Part shown: in pieces, positions 1 through 7,810 of the stretch
Layout of the letters: each line of letters opens with the position of its first letter
How positions within the stretch are numbered: the first letter of the stretch is position 1
Source: Luteococcus sp038433155
Lineage (GTDB): Bacteria; Actinomycetota; Actinomycetes; Propionibacteriales; Propionibacteriaceae
Reading direction: 5' to 3'
Assembly: GCF_038433155.1 (NCBI RefSeq)
Contig: NZ_JBCDMW010000034.1
Span: 31,444 to 95,443, forward strand
DNA length: 64,000 nt
Made by a program: the position numbers and the translations under genes
The notes under the pieces: model-generated
Database searches by the model: none
Seen by the model: only the letters and a program-made list of their open reading frames with translations
Told to the model about the DNA's origin: nothing

Positions 1-281
1 GGATGCACCTGCTGTTCGGCTACGGCGTGGTGCAGTCCGGTGAGGGTGTCGGCAAGGAGTTCATCTACATCATCGCCGCGGTGATCGGCGGCTGCCTGAT
101 GAATGGTGGCTTCGGGTCCGTCGTCGGTGCCTCCGTCGGGGCGCTGATCTACGGCATGACCCAGTTGGGCATCAACTACGCCGGCTGGAATCCCGACTGG
201 TTCAAGACCTTCCTGGGCGTGATGCTCCTGGCCTCCACGCTGCTGAATGTCTGGCTGAAGCGAAAGGCGGAACAGCGATGA
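1..281 (+). CDS. sugar ABC transporter permease, C-terminal part
   Basis: Only the last 92 or so residues are inside the window, because the gene enters from the left edge. What is visible is glycine-rich and hydrophobic (a segment with IAAVIGGCLMNGG, then VVGASVGALIYGM, then a last helix near LGVMLLASTLLNVWL) and ends in a basic cytoplasmic tail. This is the typical C-terminus of the RbsC/FrcC group of monosaccharide permeases (BPD_transp_2 fold). The stop codon overlaps the start of the ATPase gene (ATGA), so the two are translationally coupled parts of one importer. The substrate cannot be read from this fragment. Confidence 0.85.
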   Translation, partial: MHLLFGYGVVQSGEGVGKEFIYIIAAVIGGCLMNGGFGSVVGASVGALIYGMTQLGINYAGWNPDWFKTFLGVMLLASTLLNVWLKRKAEQR

Positions 282-1186
282 GTGCTGAGCAGAGCAAGGG
301 GGGACGACCCCCCTTGAACCCCCCGAAGGACTCGCGCGTCTCGCTCCTCGCAGGCTCGGAGCTGCGCTCGTCAGAGGAAGATCCAGTCCCATCCACGGCC
401 TCGGAAGGATCCGGGGCTGGGGAGACCGCGATCTTGGAACTCAAGGACGCGGGGAAGAGCTACGGGAATGTCGAGGCGCTGCGCGGGGTGAACCTGGTGG
501 CTCGCGCCGGTGAGGTCACCTGCGTGCTGGGTGACAACGGCGCCGGCAAGTCCACCCTGATCAAGATCATTGCGGGGTTGCACGAGCACTCGTCGGGGGA
601 ACTGCTGGTGGCCGGCGAACCCACCCGCTTCGGCTCCCCCCGGGATGCCCAGGCCGCCGGGATCGCGACGGTCTACCAGGACCTGGCGCTGGCGCCGCTG
701 ATGGCGGTCTGGCGCAACTTCTTCCTGGGCAATGAGCTGACCCGCAAGCCCTTCGGCCGGCTGGACATCGCCCGGATGAAGCAGATCAGCGGCGACGCGA
801 TGCGCCGGATGGGGATCGACATCCCGGACCTGGAGACCCCCGTCGGGTCATTGTCCGGCGGGCAGCGCCAGTGCGTCGCGATCGCCCGGGCGGTGCACTT
901 CGGCGCCAAGGTGCTGGTGCTGGACGAGCCGACCGCCGCGCTGGGCGTGAAGCAGTCCGGCGTGGTGCTGCGCTACATCGCCAAGGCCCGCCAGGCCGGC
1001 GTCGCGGTGGTCTTCATCACCCACAACCCCAACCACGCCTGGCTGGTGGGCGACCACTTCGTCGTGCTGAAGCTGGGGCGGGTGAGCCTGGACGGCACCA
1101 AGGAGTCGATCACGCTGGACCAGCTGACCGCGGAGATGGCCGGCGGGGCCGAGCTGGACGCCCTGGCGCACGAGCTGCAGGCCTGA
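278..1186 (+). CDS. sugar ABC transporter ATP-binding protein (single-domain, FrcA-like)
   Basis: A 302-residue ATPase energising the permease encoded just upstream. It has Walker A GDNGAGKS (85-92), Q-loop YQD (133-135), signature LSGGQ (192-196), Walker B VLVLDEPT (212-219) and switch His249. It carries one ATPase domain, as in FrcA-type importers for simple sugars, not the doubled domain of RbsA or XylG. The start overlaps the permease stop by 4 nt, which fixes it. Odd: the conserved domain begins only near residue 50. The first 50 residues are a proline, serine and glycine-rich extension whose DNA contains a perfect 9-bp hairpin, which suggests a repeat element inserted in frame. Confidence 0.9.
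   Translation: MSAEQSKGGRPPLNPPKDSRVSLLAGSELRSSEEDPVPSTASEGSGAGETAILELKDAGKSYGNVEALRGVNLVARAGEVTCVLGDNGAGKSTLIKIIAGLHEHSSGELLVAGEPTRFGSPRDAQAAGIATVYQDLALAPLMAVWRNFFLGNELTRKPFGRLDIARMKQISGDAMRRMGIDIPDLETPVGSLSGGQRQCVAIARAVHFGAKVLVLDEPTAALGVKQSGVVLRYIAKARQAGVAVVFITHNPNHAWLVGDHFVVLKLGRVSLDGTKESITLDQLTAEMAGGAELDALAHELQA
295..316. repeat. perfect hairpin inside the ATPase 5' coding region
   Basis: The arms CAAGGGGGG and CCCCCCTTG flank the loop ACGA, giving a perfect 9-bp stem only 18 nt after the start codon. It lies in the unusual N-terminal extension of the ATPase. It may be part of an inserted repeat, and could impede ribosomes or act as a homopolymer slippage site. Confidence 0.7.
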
Positions 1187-1244
1187 GCCCCGGCGCACGT
1201 CGGACCTGGCTGTGGGCAGCCCCGGTCGTGGCACAGTTGACCGG

Positions 1245-2565
1245 GTGCGCGTTCCCTCCCTGTATCGACGGCTGTTCTGGCCGATCCTGGCCCCGTCGCT
1301 GCTGATCGGCGTTGCTGGCGGGGCGACGGTACCGGTGCAGGTACTGGCCGCGATGCAGCTGGGCGCCTCCGCGTCGCTGGCGGCGGCCATCGTTGCGATC
1401 GTCGGTGGGATCGGTTTGGCGACGACGGTGCATGCCGGCCGGCTGATCGACCGGTTGGGTGACAAGCGCGCGATGCTGCTGGCCACCGGGGTGATCGCCG
1501 TCTTCACCGCCGTGACCATAGCCGCGCTGGTCTGGGGCGGGCGTGGGGCGCTGGTGCTGTTCATGGCCGCCGCCTTCGGCCGGGCACCCGCGATGAACAT
1601 CTGGAGCCTGGCTCGGCAGGCCTACACCGCGGATCACGTCGGCCCCGACGAGGTGGGCAGGGCAATGACCGCGCTGGGCGGCACCATGCGGATCGGCAAC
1701 CTGATCGGCCCGCTGGTGGGCGGTGTGCTTCTGCTCTGGCTGCCGCTGTGGAGCGTCTTCGTGCTGAGCGTGCTCTGCGCGGTGCTGGCCGTCGCGATCC
1801 TCTATCGCCCGGAAGGGTCCGTGGTGGCCGCCCAACCCCTCGACAGGCGCGGGGACCGTGGTTCCGTCGCTGCCCACGCAACCACGATGGCCCAGCCTGT
1901 CGAGGCCGCTGGTGGTGACGTGCGCGCCGAACCAACCACGATGGCCGAGCCTGTCGAGGCCTCCTCGCCCAGCGGTGTCCGCTGGAGCCGGGTGATCCTG
2001 GCGGGGATAGCCATCACCACCCTGGCCGTCGCCCGCGTCGCGCAGCCCGTGACCGTGCAGCTCTGGGGCGTGCACATCGGTCTGCATGAATCCACCATCT
2101 CGCTGGTGATCGCCGCCGGTGCGGCAATCGAGATCATCCTGATGTTCCCCGGCGGTTACCTCAAGGACCGGCTGGGCCGGGCGATGATCCTGATCACCTG
2201 CCTGTTGATCTACGGCACCGGCTTCCTGCTGGTGGTTCCGTTCAGCGCCTGGTGGGGGCTGGTGGGCATGGTGCTGGCCGTCGTCGTGATGGCCGTCGGC
2301 AATGGTCTGGGCGCCGGGGTGAACATGACGATCGGCGCCGACCTGAGCCCCAGCCAGGGGCGCGGCCGCTTCCTGGGGGGTCTGGGCGCTGTTCAGCAAT
2401 GTGGGTGTGCTGGGCGGGCCGCTGCTGATCTCGCTGCTGGTGGCGACGGTCAGCGTCCAGGCCGCGGTGCTGGCGATCGGCGGAATCGCCGTTGCCGGGG
2501 CGGCCTGGATGACGGCCTTCGCCGGGAGGATCGGTCTGCCCAAGGGAGTCGCCCGGCAGGGCTGA
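1245..2565 (+). pseudogene. MFS transporter, frameshifted
   Basis: A major facilitator with about 12 hydrophobic segments. It is in one frame from GTG 1245 (ATG 1212 is also possible) through the loop-2 motif GRLIDRLGDKRAM and the second-half motif GGYLKDRLGRAM. The frame then breaks at a run of six G (2375-2380). Reading with one fewer G restores the last helices (GALFSNVGVLGGP onward) to a stop at 2563-2565, about 440 residues in all. Without correction the frame runs on across the opposite-strand oxidoreductase gene, which is not plausible. The cause may be a real mutation, phase variation or a sequencing error. The central cytoplasmic loop carries inserted repeats (see 1835-1961). Substrate unknown. 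Confidence 0.75.
1835..1961. repeat. palindromic repeat copies inside the MFS reading frame
   Basis: The stretch holds one inverted-type copy (CCTCGACAGGCGCGGGGACC, near 1838) and two direct 28-nt copies at 1880-1907 and 1934-1961 that differ at a single base. The direct copies share the core AGCCTGTCGAGGCC and encode AEPVEA-like peptides in the loop between the two halves of the transporter. The same core recurs at 4207, 9103, 39276, 55316 and 57801. Confidence 0.8.
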
Positions 2566-2585
2566 GGCCCAGCGACGCCCCCGCC

Positions 2586-3791
2586 TCAGCGGGTCAGCTT
2601 CTTCAGGTCGATCGAGGCGTCAGCCAGCTTCTCGGGGTCGACGATGATCCCCCGGTCGATGATCCGACGGGCGGCGCGCACGGTGTTGCCACCGTCGATG
2701 GCCGCGGCGCCCACCATCCGCCCCTCGATGTCCAGGTTGAACGAGGCCACCGGCACGCCGTCCACCTCCCGGGTGATCAGCTGGCCACCGGCCAGGCCGC
2801 CGACGGCCTCGGCGTGCACCCCGTGGCGATCCGACCACATCCAGGGCGCCGCCGGCTCCGTGACGCTGCCGCCCGTCAACACCGCGGCCAGCCGCTGGCC
2901 GGAGTGCATCGCCGTCTCCCAGTGGCCATGCCCGGGCACCACCGAACCGTCGGGGCGCAGCATCCGGGCGACGTCGCCCACCGCCCAGACGTGCGGGATG
3001 GAGGTCTGCTGACGCTGGTCCACGATGATGCCGCCGTCGACGGTCACCCCCGCGGTCTCGGCCAGCTCGCACTCGTTCACGGTGCCGATGCTGGCCAGCA
3101 GCGTGTCCGCCTCGACGGTCTCCTCACAGGACAGGTGGACCCGGAAGCCCTCCCCGGCCTGCTCCACCTCATGCGGCACGGCATTGATCACCCGAATGCC
3201 CTTGTCGGTGTGCATCTGGTGCAGCCGCTCGGCCAGCGGCCGACCCCACAGCGGCACACCAGGCACCGGTGAGGAGCTGACCAGGGTCACGTCGCAGCCC
3301 GCGGCAACGGCCGTCGAGGCAACCTCGGAGCCGATCAGGCCGGCGCCGATGATGCAGATCCGACGGCCGGGCGTCAGCTGCTCCCGCAGCTGGCTGGCCT
3401 GGGACCTGGTCACCAGGGTGCAGATGCCGGGCAGTTCGCCGCCGGGAATCGGCAGCGGGCGCGGCCGGCCTCCCATCGCGAGCACGATCTCGTCGGCCTC
3501 CAGCACCTGACCGTCCGCGAGGGTGACGGTCAGTTCCTTGCCGTCGATCGCGGTGGCCCGGCCGGTGATCATCGTGACCCCGTTCTCCTCATACCACTCC
3601 TGCGGCACGAAGGGGAGCTTCTCGGCGGGCTGCTGGCCGGTCAGGAACTCCTTGCTGAGCGGAGGCCGGTCATAGGGCAGGCCCTCCGGGTCGATGATGG
3701 TGATCTCGGCCTCGCTGCCCAGCTTGCGCAGCTCCTGGGCGGTGGTGAAACCGGCCAGCCCGCCGCCGACGATGACGACCTTCATCGGCAT
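2586..3791 (-). CDS. FAD-dependent ferredoxin reductase
   Basis: A 401-residue flavoprotein of the BphA4/rubredoxin reductase type, which moves electrons from NAD(P)H to a small iron-sulfur partner. An FAD Rossmann motif VVIVGGGLAG lies at the N-terminus, followed by the family signature YDRPPLSKEFL. A second dinucleotide motif (CIIGAGLIGSE) sits in the middle and the AVGDVA flavin motif in the last third. The start ATG at 3791 overlaps the stop of the Rieske ferredoxin gene (TGATG), so the two are co-translated and are very likely redox partners. The oxygenase they serve is not in this window. Confidence 0.9.
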   Translation of the reverse strand: MPMKVVIVGGGLAGFTTAQELRKLGSEAEITIIDPEGLPYDRPPLSKEFLTGQQPAEKLPFVPQEWYEENGVTMITGRATAIDGKELTVTLADGQVLEADEIVLAMGGRPRPLPIPGGELPGICTLVTRSQASQLREQLTPGRRICIIGAGLIGSEVASTAVAAGCDVTLVSSSPVPGVPLWGRPLAERLHQMHTDKGIRVINAVPHEVEQAGEGFRVHLSCEETVEADTLLASIGTVNECELAETAGVTVDGGIIVDQRQQTSIPHVWAVGDVARMLRPDGSVVPGHGHWETAMHSGQRLAAVLTGGSVTEPAAPWMWSDRHGVHAEAVGGLAGGQLITREVDGVPVASFNLDIEGRMVGAAAIDGGNTVRAARRIIDRGIIVDPEKLADASIDLKKLTR

Positions 3792-4147
3792 CACTCGGCC
3801 GCGAGGGCCGCGCCCTCGACGGGGGTGCCGGGGTGGAGCCAGATCTCGTCGCCGCGCACCTCCACCTTGTGGGTCTTGGCGGGGATGCTGGCCGGCAGGC
3901 ACTTGGCGGCGCCGGTGGACAGGCAGAACTTGGCCGAGTGCAGCGGGCACTCCACCTCGTCGCCCTCGATCCAGCCGTCGGCCAGCGACGCGGTCTCGTG
4001 CGTGCAGACGTCATTCAGCGCGTAGTAGTTGCCGTCGGAGAAGAAGACGGCGATGTCCTCGCCGGTGCCATTGGTCTCGCCGTCGACGATGATGGCCTCC
4101 TCGTCCTCGATGTCTCCGGCGTTGGCAACCTTGATCGGCTCGGGCAT
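3791..4147 (-). CDS. Rieske [2Fe-2S] ferredoxin
   Basis: A 118-residue soluble Rieske protein. The cluster ligands are CTH and CPLH, separated by a segment containing ADGWIEGDEVE, as in NirD and biphenyl dioxygenase ferredoxins. The start is ATG 4147, preceded by a strong GAAGGAGAG ribosome site. The gene overlaps the reductase gene by one base and probably donates electrons from it. A close paralog stands alone at 33304-33657. Confidence 0.92.
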   Translation of the reverse strand: MPEPIKVANAGDIEDEEAIIVDGETNGTGEDIAVFFSDGNYYALNDVCTHETASLADGWIEGDEVECPLHSAKFCLSTGAAKCLPASIPAKTHKVEVRGDEIWLHPGTPVEGAALAAE

Positions 4148-4206
4148 TGCTCTCTCCTTCGTGGTGTTCCGGCGTCGATGCCGGGAAGTCCAGTTTTGCA
4201 GTGAGG

Positions 4207-4240
4207 CCCCCTCGACGGGCTCGGGGACCGGGAGGTGGGC
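4207..4240. repeat. dispersed palindromic repeat copy
   Basis: Contains CCTCGACGGGCTCGGGGACC followed by a second GGGCTCGG. It lies upstream of the Rieske gene and is the clearest intergenic copy of the repeat that also occurs inside genes of this window. Confidence 0.7.
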
Positions 4241-4244
4241 TCGG

Positions 4245-4412
4245 TCAGCTGGCCAGCCACACGATGGTGCCGCTGAAGCCCTCCGGAGTGGTCGGCTGCC
4301 AGCGGTTGTAGTGGTGCTCAAAGCAATGCTCGCCATCTTCCTGTCCAAGGAGACGGCGCGGCGCCAGACGCACCAGGAGCGCTTCATCGAGGAAGCTGTC
4401 TTCGAGGCCTGA
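4245..4412. pseudogene. gene remnants on both strands
   Basis: Two open ends with good high-GC codon usage overlap here and neither makes a whole gene. On the minus strand a frame ending at 4245 reads EHHYNRWQPTTPEGFSG then TIVWLAS before its stop. On the plus strand a frame ending at 4412 reads MLAIFLSKETARRQ then THQERFIEEAVFEA before its stop. Both look like C-termini of former proteins with their upstream parts lost. Neither family is recognised. The sequence to about 4480 holds only an imperfect hairpin (about 4438-4470). Confidence 0.35.
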
Positions 4413-4482
4413 TCCCGGACGCCGTTGGCCACCGCCCGTCGTCGCTGACCCCCCCAGTCGGCGACGAGGGCGGGGCACGGCC

Positions 4483-4794
4483 TCAGCAGCCGGCCAGCGT
4501 CGCCCGGTTCAGGATGCTGAGCGGCTCGTTCACGTCGAAGAAGTGCACTTCAATGGCGGTCACGCCGAAGCCGGCCATGCGCTCGCGGTGCATCGCGACA
4601 TAGGCCTCTGCGTGCTGCCGGCTGTCGAAGACGTAGATACCGCCGGAGAGTTCGCCGGGCTGGTCCTCGATCCACACTTTCCACAGGAAGCCCGGCTCGT
4701 CGTTGATCGTCGACGCGAGCTCCCGGAAGCCGTCGGACATCTCGGAGCCCCACGGCCCGTGGTGGGCGAAGTTCATCTGCACCAGGACGGCCAT
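4483..4794 (-). CDS. YdhR-like monooxygenase family protein
   Basis: A 103-residue protein of the dimeric alpha-beta barrel fold, matching the YdhR family in size and in its conserved opening (VLVQMNF) and middle (PGFLWKVW). Family members are annotated as putative monooxygenases, but a reaction is not established. The start ATG at 4794 follows the ackA stop by one base (TGAGATG), so it is the second gene of an ackA operon. The link to acetate metabolism is positional only. Confidence 0.8.
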   Translation of the reverse strand: MAVLVQMNFAHHGPWGSEMSDGFRELASTINDEPGFLWKVWIEDQPGELSGGIYVFDSRQHAEAYVAMHRERMAGFGVTAIEVHFFDVNEPLSILNRATLAGC

Positions 4795-4795
4795 C

Positions 4796-5986
4796 TCAGG
4801 CGCCGATCGCCTTGATGGTCTCCCGCACCATGGCCAGCTCCTCATTGGTGGGGATCACCAGGATCTCCACTCTGGACTCCGGGGTGGAGATCCGCCGCGG
4901 CTCCTTGGAACGCACCAGGTTCGCGTCGTCGTCCAGCACGGCGCCGAAGTAGCCCAGCTTGTCCACCACGGCCTTGCGGACATCGGCGGCATTCTCCCCG
5001 ACGCCGGCGGTGAAGGTGATGCAGTCGATCCCGCCCAGGTGGGCGATGTAGTTGCCCAGGTAGCCCACCAGGCGGTGGACGTAGACCTCCATGCCGATCT
5101 GGGCATTCTCGTCGCCCTCGGCAATCAGCTTCGCGATGTCGCGCATGTCGGTCTTGCCGGTCAGCCCCAGCATCCCGGAACGCTTGTTCAGAAGGGAATC
5201 CACCTCGGCGGTGTCCAGCTTCATCTCGCGCGCCAGGTAGGCGTGCAGGCCCGGGTCGACGTCGCCGGAGCGGGTGCCCATCACCAGGCCCTGCAGCGGG
5301 GTCAGGCCCATCGACGTCTCGATCGGGTGACCGCCGTCGATGGCGGAAACCGACGCGCCATTGCCCAGGTGGCAGACGATCTGCTTCAGCTCGGAGATGT
5401 CCTTGCCCAGGAACTTGGCCGCCTGCCCGCTGACGTACTGGTGCGAGGTGCCGTGGAAGCCGTAGCGACGGATCTGGTGCTCGTGGGCCAGCTGCTGGTC
5501 AATGGCGTAGGTGTGCGCGGCGCGCGGCAGTTCGGCAAAGAAGGCGGTGTCAAAGATGGCGACGTGCGGCACGTCGGGCAGGATCTCCCGGGCGGCCCGG
5601 ATGCCGGCGATGCCGGGCGGGTTGTGCAGCGGGGCCAGGCCGGACAGGTGCACCAGCTTGTCGATCACCGCCTGGTCAATGATGGTGGTGGAGTTGAAGT
5701 CGGTGCCGCCATGCACCGTGCGGTGGCCGACGGCGACGGCGTCGGTGATGTCCGGGCCGTAGTTGTCGAACATCTTCACCACGGCGGCGATCGCCTCGGT
5801 GTGGCTGGGGAAGTACGTGCTGTCGTGGAACTCCTCGCCGTCCACCTCATGATCGATGGTGCCCGGCGTCGGTTCACCGACCTTCTGCACGAGGCCCACG
5901 GCCATCACGTCTTCGGTGTCAGCGTCGATCATCTGGTACTTGATGCTGGACGATCCGCAGTTGAGCAGCAGGATGGGCTTCGGCAT
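4796..5986 (-). CDS. ackA: acetate kinase
   Basis: A 396-residue cytoplasmic enzyme interconverting acetyl phosphate and ADP with acetate and ATP. The N-terminal phosphate-binding motif NCGSSSIKY, the middle motif MGTRSGDVDPG and the C-terminal FTAGVGENA are all present, and the length is normal. Pta, its usual operon partner, lies 3.2 kb away on the same strand with two other genes in between. The message looks leaderless: a TAGGCT -10 box ends 6 nt before the ATG. A YdhR-like gene follows directly. Confidence 0.97.
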   Translation of the reverse strand: MPKPILLLNCGSSSIKYQMIDADTEDVMAVGLVQKVGEPTPGTIDHEVDGEEFHDSTYFPSHTEAIAAVVKMFDNYGPDITDAVAVGHRTVHGGTDFNSTTIIDQAVIDKLVHLSGLAPLHNPPGIAGIRAAREILPDVPHVAIFDTAFFAELPRAAHTYAIDQQLAHEHQIRRYGFHGTSHQYVSGQAAKFLGKDISELKQIVCHLGNGASVSAIDGGHPIETSMGLTPLQGLVMGTRSGDVDPGLHAYLAREMKLDTAEVDSLLNKRSGMLGLTGKTDMRDIAKLIAEGDENAQIGMEVYVHRLVGYLGNYIAHLGGIDCITFTAGVGENAADVRKAVVDKLGYFGAVLDDDANLVRSKEPRRISTPESRVEILVIPTNEELAMVRETIKAIGA

Positions 5987-5992
5987 GGCGCC

Positions 5993-5998
5993 AGCCTA
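5993..5998 (-). promoter_or_regulatory. ackA -10 box (leaderless type)
   Basis: TAGGCT on the minus strand with 6 nt to the ackA ATG, so transcription should start at or next to the start codon. A perfect 7-bp hairpin with loop CAATTTT (6008-6028) sits just upstream. Confidence 0.6.
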
Positions 5999-6089
5999 TC
6001 GGGCGGCCCCCGGGCAATTTTCCCGGGGATCGCCGTGGCTGTTTCCGGCGGGTACAAGCCAGCACTGCCCGCCCACTGGCACGGGGCTG

Positions 6090-6117
6090 TTGCTGGACGG
6101 GGTGGGCCAATTACTTT
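6090..6117 (+). promoter_or_regulatory. probable promoter of the AccD-AccA type gene
   Basis: TTGCTG, 16 nt, TACTTT. This gives a leader of roughly 40 nt containing the AAGGAG ribosome site before ATG 6162. Confidence 0.45.
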
Positions 6118-6161
6118 GGTGCCAGCGAGACGACGGCGTCCCGCGTCCGAAGGAGCCAGCG

Positions 6162-7649
6162 ATGTCCACCCGTCTCAGCGCCACCCAGTTTGTCCAGACC
6201 GTCGTCGACGAGGGCAGTTTCACCCCGTGGCGGCTGCCACTGGAGACCCCGGATGACCCGGACTATGCCGCCGAGCTGGCTGCAGCTCGGGAGAAGACCG
6301 GGCTGGACGAGTCAGTGCTCACCGGTGAGGCCACACTGGACGGGCGTCGGGTGGCCCTGGTGGTGGGCGAATTCCGCTTCCTGGGCGGATCGGTGGGGCA
6401 CGCCGCCAGCGACCTGATCCTGCAGGCCGTGGACCGCGCCACCGCCGAGCGGATCCCGCTGCTGGCCGCGCCGTGCTCCGGCGGCACCCGGATGCAGGAG
6501 GGCACCGCCGCCTTCGTGCAGATGGTCAAGATCGGGCAGGCGGTGCAGGCCCACCGCCACGCCGGGCTGGTCTACCTGGTGCACCTGCGCCACCCCACCA
6601 CCGGCGGGGTACTGGCGTCGTGGGGATCCCTGGGCCAGTACACGACGGCCGAACCGGGGGCGCTGGTGGGTTTCCTGGGGCCGCGCGCCCAGGAGGCGAT
6701 TGCCGGGGAGATGATCCCGGAGGGCATCCAGCGCGCCGAGAACCTGCAGCAGCGCGGGATCGTCGACGCCGTCGTGCCCAACGACGAGTTGCGCGCGGTC
6801 TGGGCCACCCTGCTGTCGGCCGCCGGCGCGCCACGGACCGGCCCGCGGGTGGTGCGTCGCGAGGCCGCCAGCCTGGTGACCGACGCCGATCCGTGGGAGT
6901 CCGTGCAGGCCACCCGGGACAGTGCGCGGCCGGGCCTGGTGGACCTGGCGCACTTCGAGTGCACGGACATGGTGTGGTTCAGCGGCACCGGTGACGGCCA
7001 GGTGGATCCGGCGGTGCGCGTCGGCCTGGCCAAGTTCCGCGACATCCCATGCGTGCTGGTGGGGCACGACCGGTCCGCCAGCCACGGCGAGCCACTCTCC
7101 CCGGCCGGGTTGCGGCTGGCCCGACGAGGATTCCGGCTGGCCGACGAGCTGAACCTGCCGGTGGTCAGCATCATCGACACCCCCGGCGCGGCGCTGACCC
7201 AGCAGGCCGAGGAGATGGCCCTGGCCGGCGAGATTGCCCGCACCCTGGGTTGGCTGGCCGACCTGCCGGTGCCCACCGTCTCGGTGATCCTGGGGCAGGG
7301 TGGTGGTGGCGCCGCCCTGGCGATGCTCCCGGCCGACCGGATGCTGTGCGCCGGCAAGGGCTGGCTGGCGCCGCTGCCGCCGGAGGGGGCCAGCGCCATT
7401 GTGCACCGCAGCTCTGACATGGCGGCCGAGATGTCGCGTCGCCAGCGGCTGGGCGCTTTTGACCTGGAGCGGGACGGCGTGGTGGACGAGGTGGTCAGCG
7501 AGCCCGACGAGATGTCCGGCGACGGCGCCGAGGTCTTCTGCCACGCGGTGGGGGAGGCCGTCGCGCACCACCTGCACGAGCTCTTGGACATGCCCGACGA
7601 CGAGCGCCTGGCCCGACGCCGGGAACGCTTCCGCAGCATGGGCCGCTGA
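6162..7649 (+). CDS. fused carboxyltransferase (AccD-like plus AccA-like halves)
   Basis: A 495-residue protein. The first half resembles acetyl-CoA carboxylase carboxyltransferase beta (SGGTRMQEG, TTGGVLASWG, AEPGALVGFLGPR). The second half resembles the alpha subunit (IIDTPGAALTQQAEEM, GQGGGGAALAM). Both halves are crotonase-fold and would together form the carboxyl transfer site onto an acyl-CoA. No zinc-ribbon cysteines of AccD are seen and no biotin carboxylase or carrier gene is nearby, so these must be encoded elsewhere. A biotin-independent or malonate decarboxylase-like role is also possible. The start has AAGGAG 8 nt upstream. Confidence 0.8.
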   Translation: MSTRLSATQFVQTVVDEGSFTPWRLPLETPDDPDYAAELAAAREKTGLDESVLTGEATLDGRRVALVVGEFRFLGGSVGHAASDLILQAVDRATAERIPLLAAPCSGGTRMQEGTAAFVQMVKIGQAVQAHRHAGLVYLVHLRHPTTGGVLASWGSLGQYTTAEPGALVGFLGPRAQEAIAGEMIPEGIQRAENLQQRGIVDAVVPNDELRAVWATLLSAAGAPRTGPRVVRREAASLVTDADPWESVQATRDSARPGLVDLAHFECTDMVWFSGTGDGQVDPAVRVGLAKFRDIPCVLVGHDRSASHGEPLSPAGLRLARRGFRLADELNLPVVSIIDTPGAALTQQAEEMALAGEIARTLGWLADLPVPTVSVILGQGGGGAALAMLPADRMLCAGKGWLAPLPPEGASAIVHRSSDMAAEMSRRQRLGAFDLERDGVVDEVVSEPDEMSGDGAEVFCHAVGEAVAHHLHELLDMPDDERLARRRERFRSMGR

Positions 7650-7723
7650 GGGACGCGACGAGGCTCCCGTCGGGACTGAATGGGGAAAGGAAGAGATGCA
7701 GGCCCTGCCGGGGCGGGCCGAGG

Positions 7724-7782
7724 ACAGATGCAGGAGGGGTACCCAACGCCATGGTGGCGCTGGGTACCCCTCCTGCATCTGT
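7724..7782. terminator. 22-bp perfect hairpin between convergent genes
   Basis: Arms 7724-7745 and 7761-7782 are perfect inverted repeats of 22 nt. The 15-nt loop holds a further 5-bp stem (CGCCA/TGGCG). It separates the carboxyltransferase gene from htpX, which converge, so a bidirectional terminator fits. There is no T tract. Confidence 0.7.
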
Positions 7783-7810
7783 TGTGGGTGGGCCCCTCGG
7801 GGCTGGGCGG

